Positions 62,156 through 64,000 of a stretch of DNA of 64,000 nt are shown one piece after another. How positions within the stretch are numbered: the first letter of the stretch is position 1; each line of letters starts with the position of its first letter. Position numbers and translations under genes: made by a program. Origin of the DNA: Paracoccus aminovorans (GTDB taxonomy: Bacteria > Pseudomonadota > Alphaproteobacteria > Rhodobacterales > Rhodobacteraceae). Under the pieces are notes generated by a model. The model was not told the DNA's origin, ran no database searches, and worked only from the letters and a program-made list of their open reading frames with translations. The DNA lies in NCBI RefSeq assembly GCF_900005615.1, contig NZ_LN832559.1:93501-157500 (forward strand). Direction: 5' to 3'.

Positions 62156-62180
62156 AAAAAGCCCCGCGGTAATGCGGGGC
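62156..62180 (-). terminator. Terminator downstream of initiator tRNA
   Basis: On the minus strand, GCCCCGC and GCGGGGC (62174-62180 with 62161-62167) form a stem followed by TTTTT. It would end the rRNA-tRNA transcript just inside element B. Confidence 0.75.
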
Positions 62181-62206
62181 GTAAGGCTTTGTTATCGCGT
62201 GTTTTA

Positions 62207-62284
<78 letters not shown>

Positions 62285-62344
62285 CCGATTGCATCGCTTT
62301 TGCGTTGCTTTTGGTCGTCTTGAGAGATGTCTCGCTTCTTTTCA

Positions 62345-62462
62345 GGTCTGGCGGTGACCTACTCTCCCACGTCTTGAGACGCAGTACCATTGGCGCGACG
62401 GCACTTAACGGCCGAGTTCGGGATGGGATCGGGTGTTTTGCTCGTGCTTTGGCCACCAGACC
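62345..62462 (-). rRNA. rrf: 5S ribosomal RNA
   Basis: On the minus strand it begins GGTCTGGTGGCCAAAGCACG and ends with the pairing CCGCCAGACC. The internal CCCGATCCCATCCCGAACTC is the conserved loop of 5S rRNA. About 118 bases, between 23S and tRNA-fMet. Confidence 0.95.
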
Positions 62463-62579
62463 GGAAAAGGAGCGAGATCGGCGTTATCCCGAAGGATGAT
62501 TTTGTCCAAGGATGCTTTTGGAGGAAGGCGATACGCCTTGCTTGCCTGGGCAAACAAAGGTCTGTCTTCTTCCGGATCA

Positions 62580-64000
<1,421 letters not shown>

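Noticed and set aside
62014..62157. N-terminal extension of the small gene at 61744
   Set aside because: Would start with TTG beside a terminator and translate the integrase arm repeats; a better start is at 62013.

Overview
The window looks like chromosomal DNA of a Rhodobacteraceae-type alphaproteobacterium, Paracoccus-like. The reasons are high GC, the gene order 23S-5S-initiator tRNA at the right end (read on the minus strand), and tail genes of the Rhodobacterales gene-transfer-agent (GTA) type. Nearly everything to the left of the tRNA appears to be integrated phage DNA. A 46-bp sequence covering the 3' half of the initiator tRNA gene is repeated exactly at 16388-16433 and 62207-62252. 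Paired TGTTGA-type motifs, probably integrase arm sites, sit near both copies at matching distances. I read this as two related prophages in tandem in one tRNA gene: element A (left end outside the window, up to 16433) and element B (16388-62252, predicted circle 45,819 bp).

Element A (1-16.4 kb) shows the end of a tape-measure gene, a GTA-type tail tip (distal tail, hub, NlpC/P60 peptidase, megatron), a DUF2793 protein, and a lysis cassette with an M15 endolysin and a nested spanin pair. A metallophosphoesterase follows. Next to the att site is a compact four-gene minus-strand operon: tandem-AAA ATPase, WYL regulator, PD-(D/E)XK nuclease-like protein and an unknown protein. I consider this operon the best candidate for an undescribed defence system.

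Element B begins with a defence island on the minus strand: HerA and SIR2 (a known antiphage pair) and a 1619-residue type ISP restriction-modification enzyme. It continues with a tyrosine integrase, small regulators, a replication gene carrying iteron-like repeats, three DNA methyltransferases (two ParB-fused adenine/N4-type enzymes around a C5 enzyme), a four-gene minus-strand cluster, terminase, gpW-like connector, portal, a fused protease-capsid protein, connectors, two inserted cargo genes (Rha-KilAC antirepressor and secreted thermonuclease), tail tube, a frameshifted tail chaperone, tape measure, and a second copy of the tail-tip and lysis module seen in element A. In that second copy the endolysin is a GH24 lysozyme instead. 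Between the lysis genes and the right att site lie a BCCT osmolyte transporter, an SLC13-type transporter with RCK_C domains, and a small unknown gene; these look like cargo.

The right end (62.2-64 kb) is the host rRNA operon: initiator tRNA, 5S and the 3' part of 23S, all on the minus strand. The main value of the window is the direct comparison of two sibling prophages. They share a tail chassis but differ in endolysin, receptor-domain sequence and cargo. Identities are from reading motifs by eye; no database search was run.
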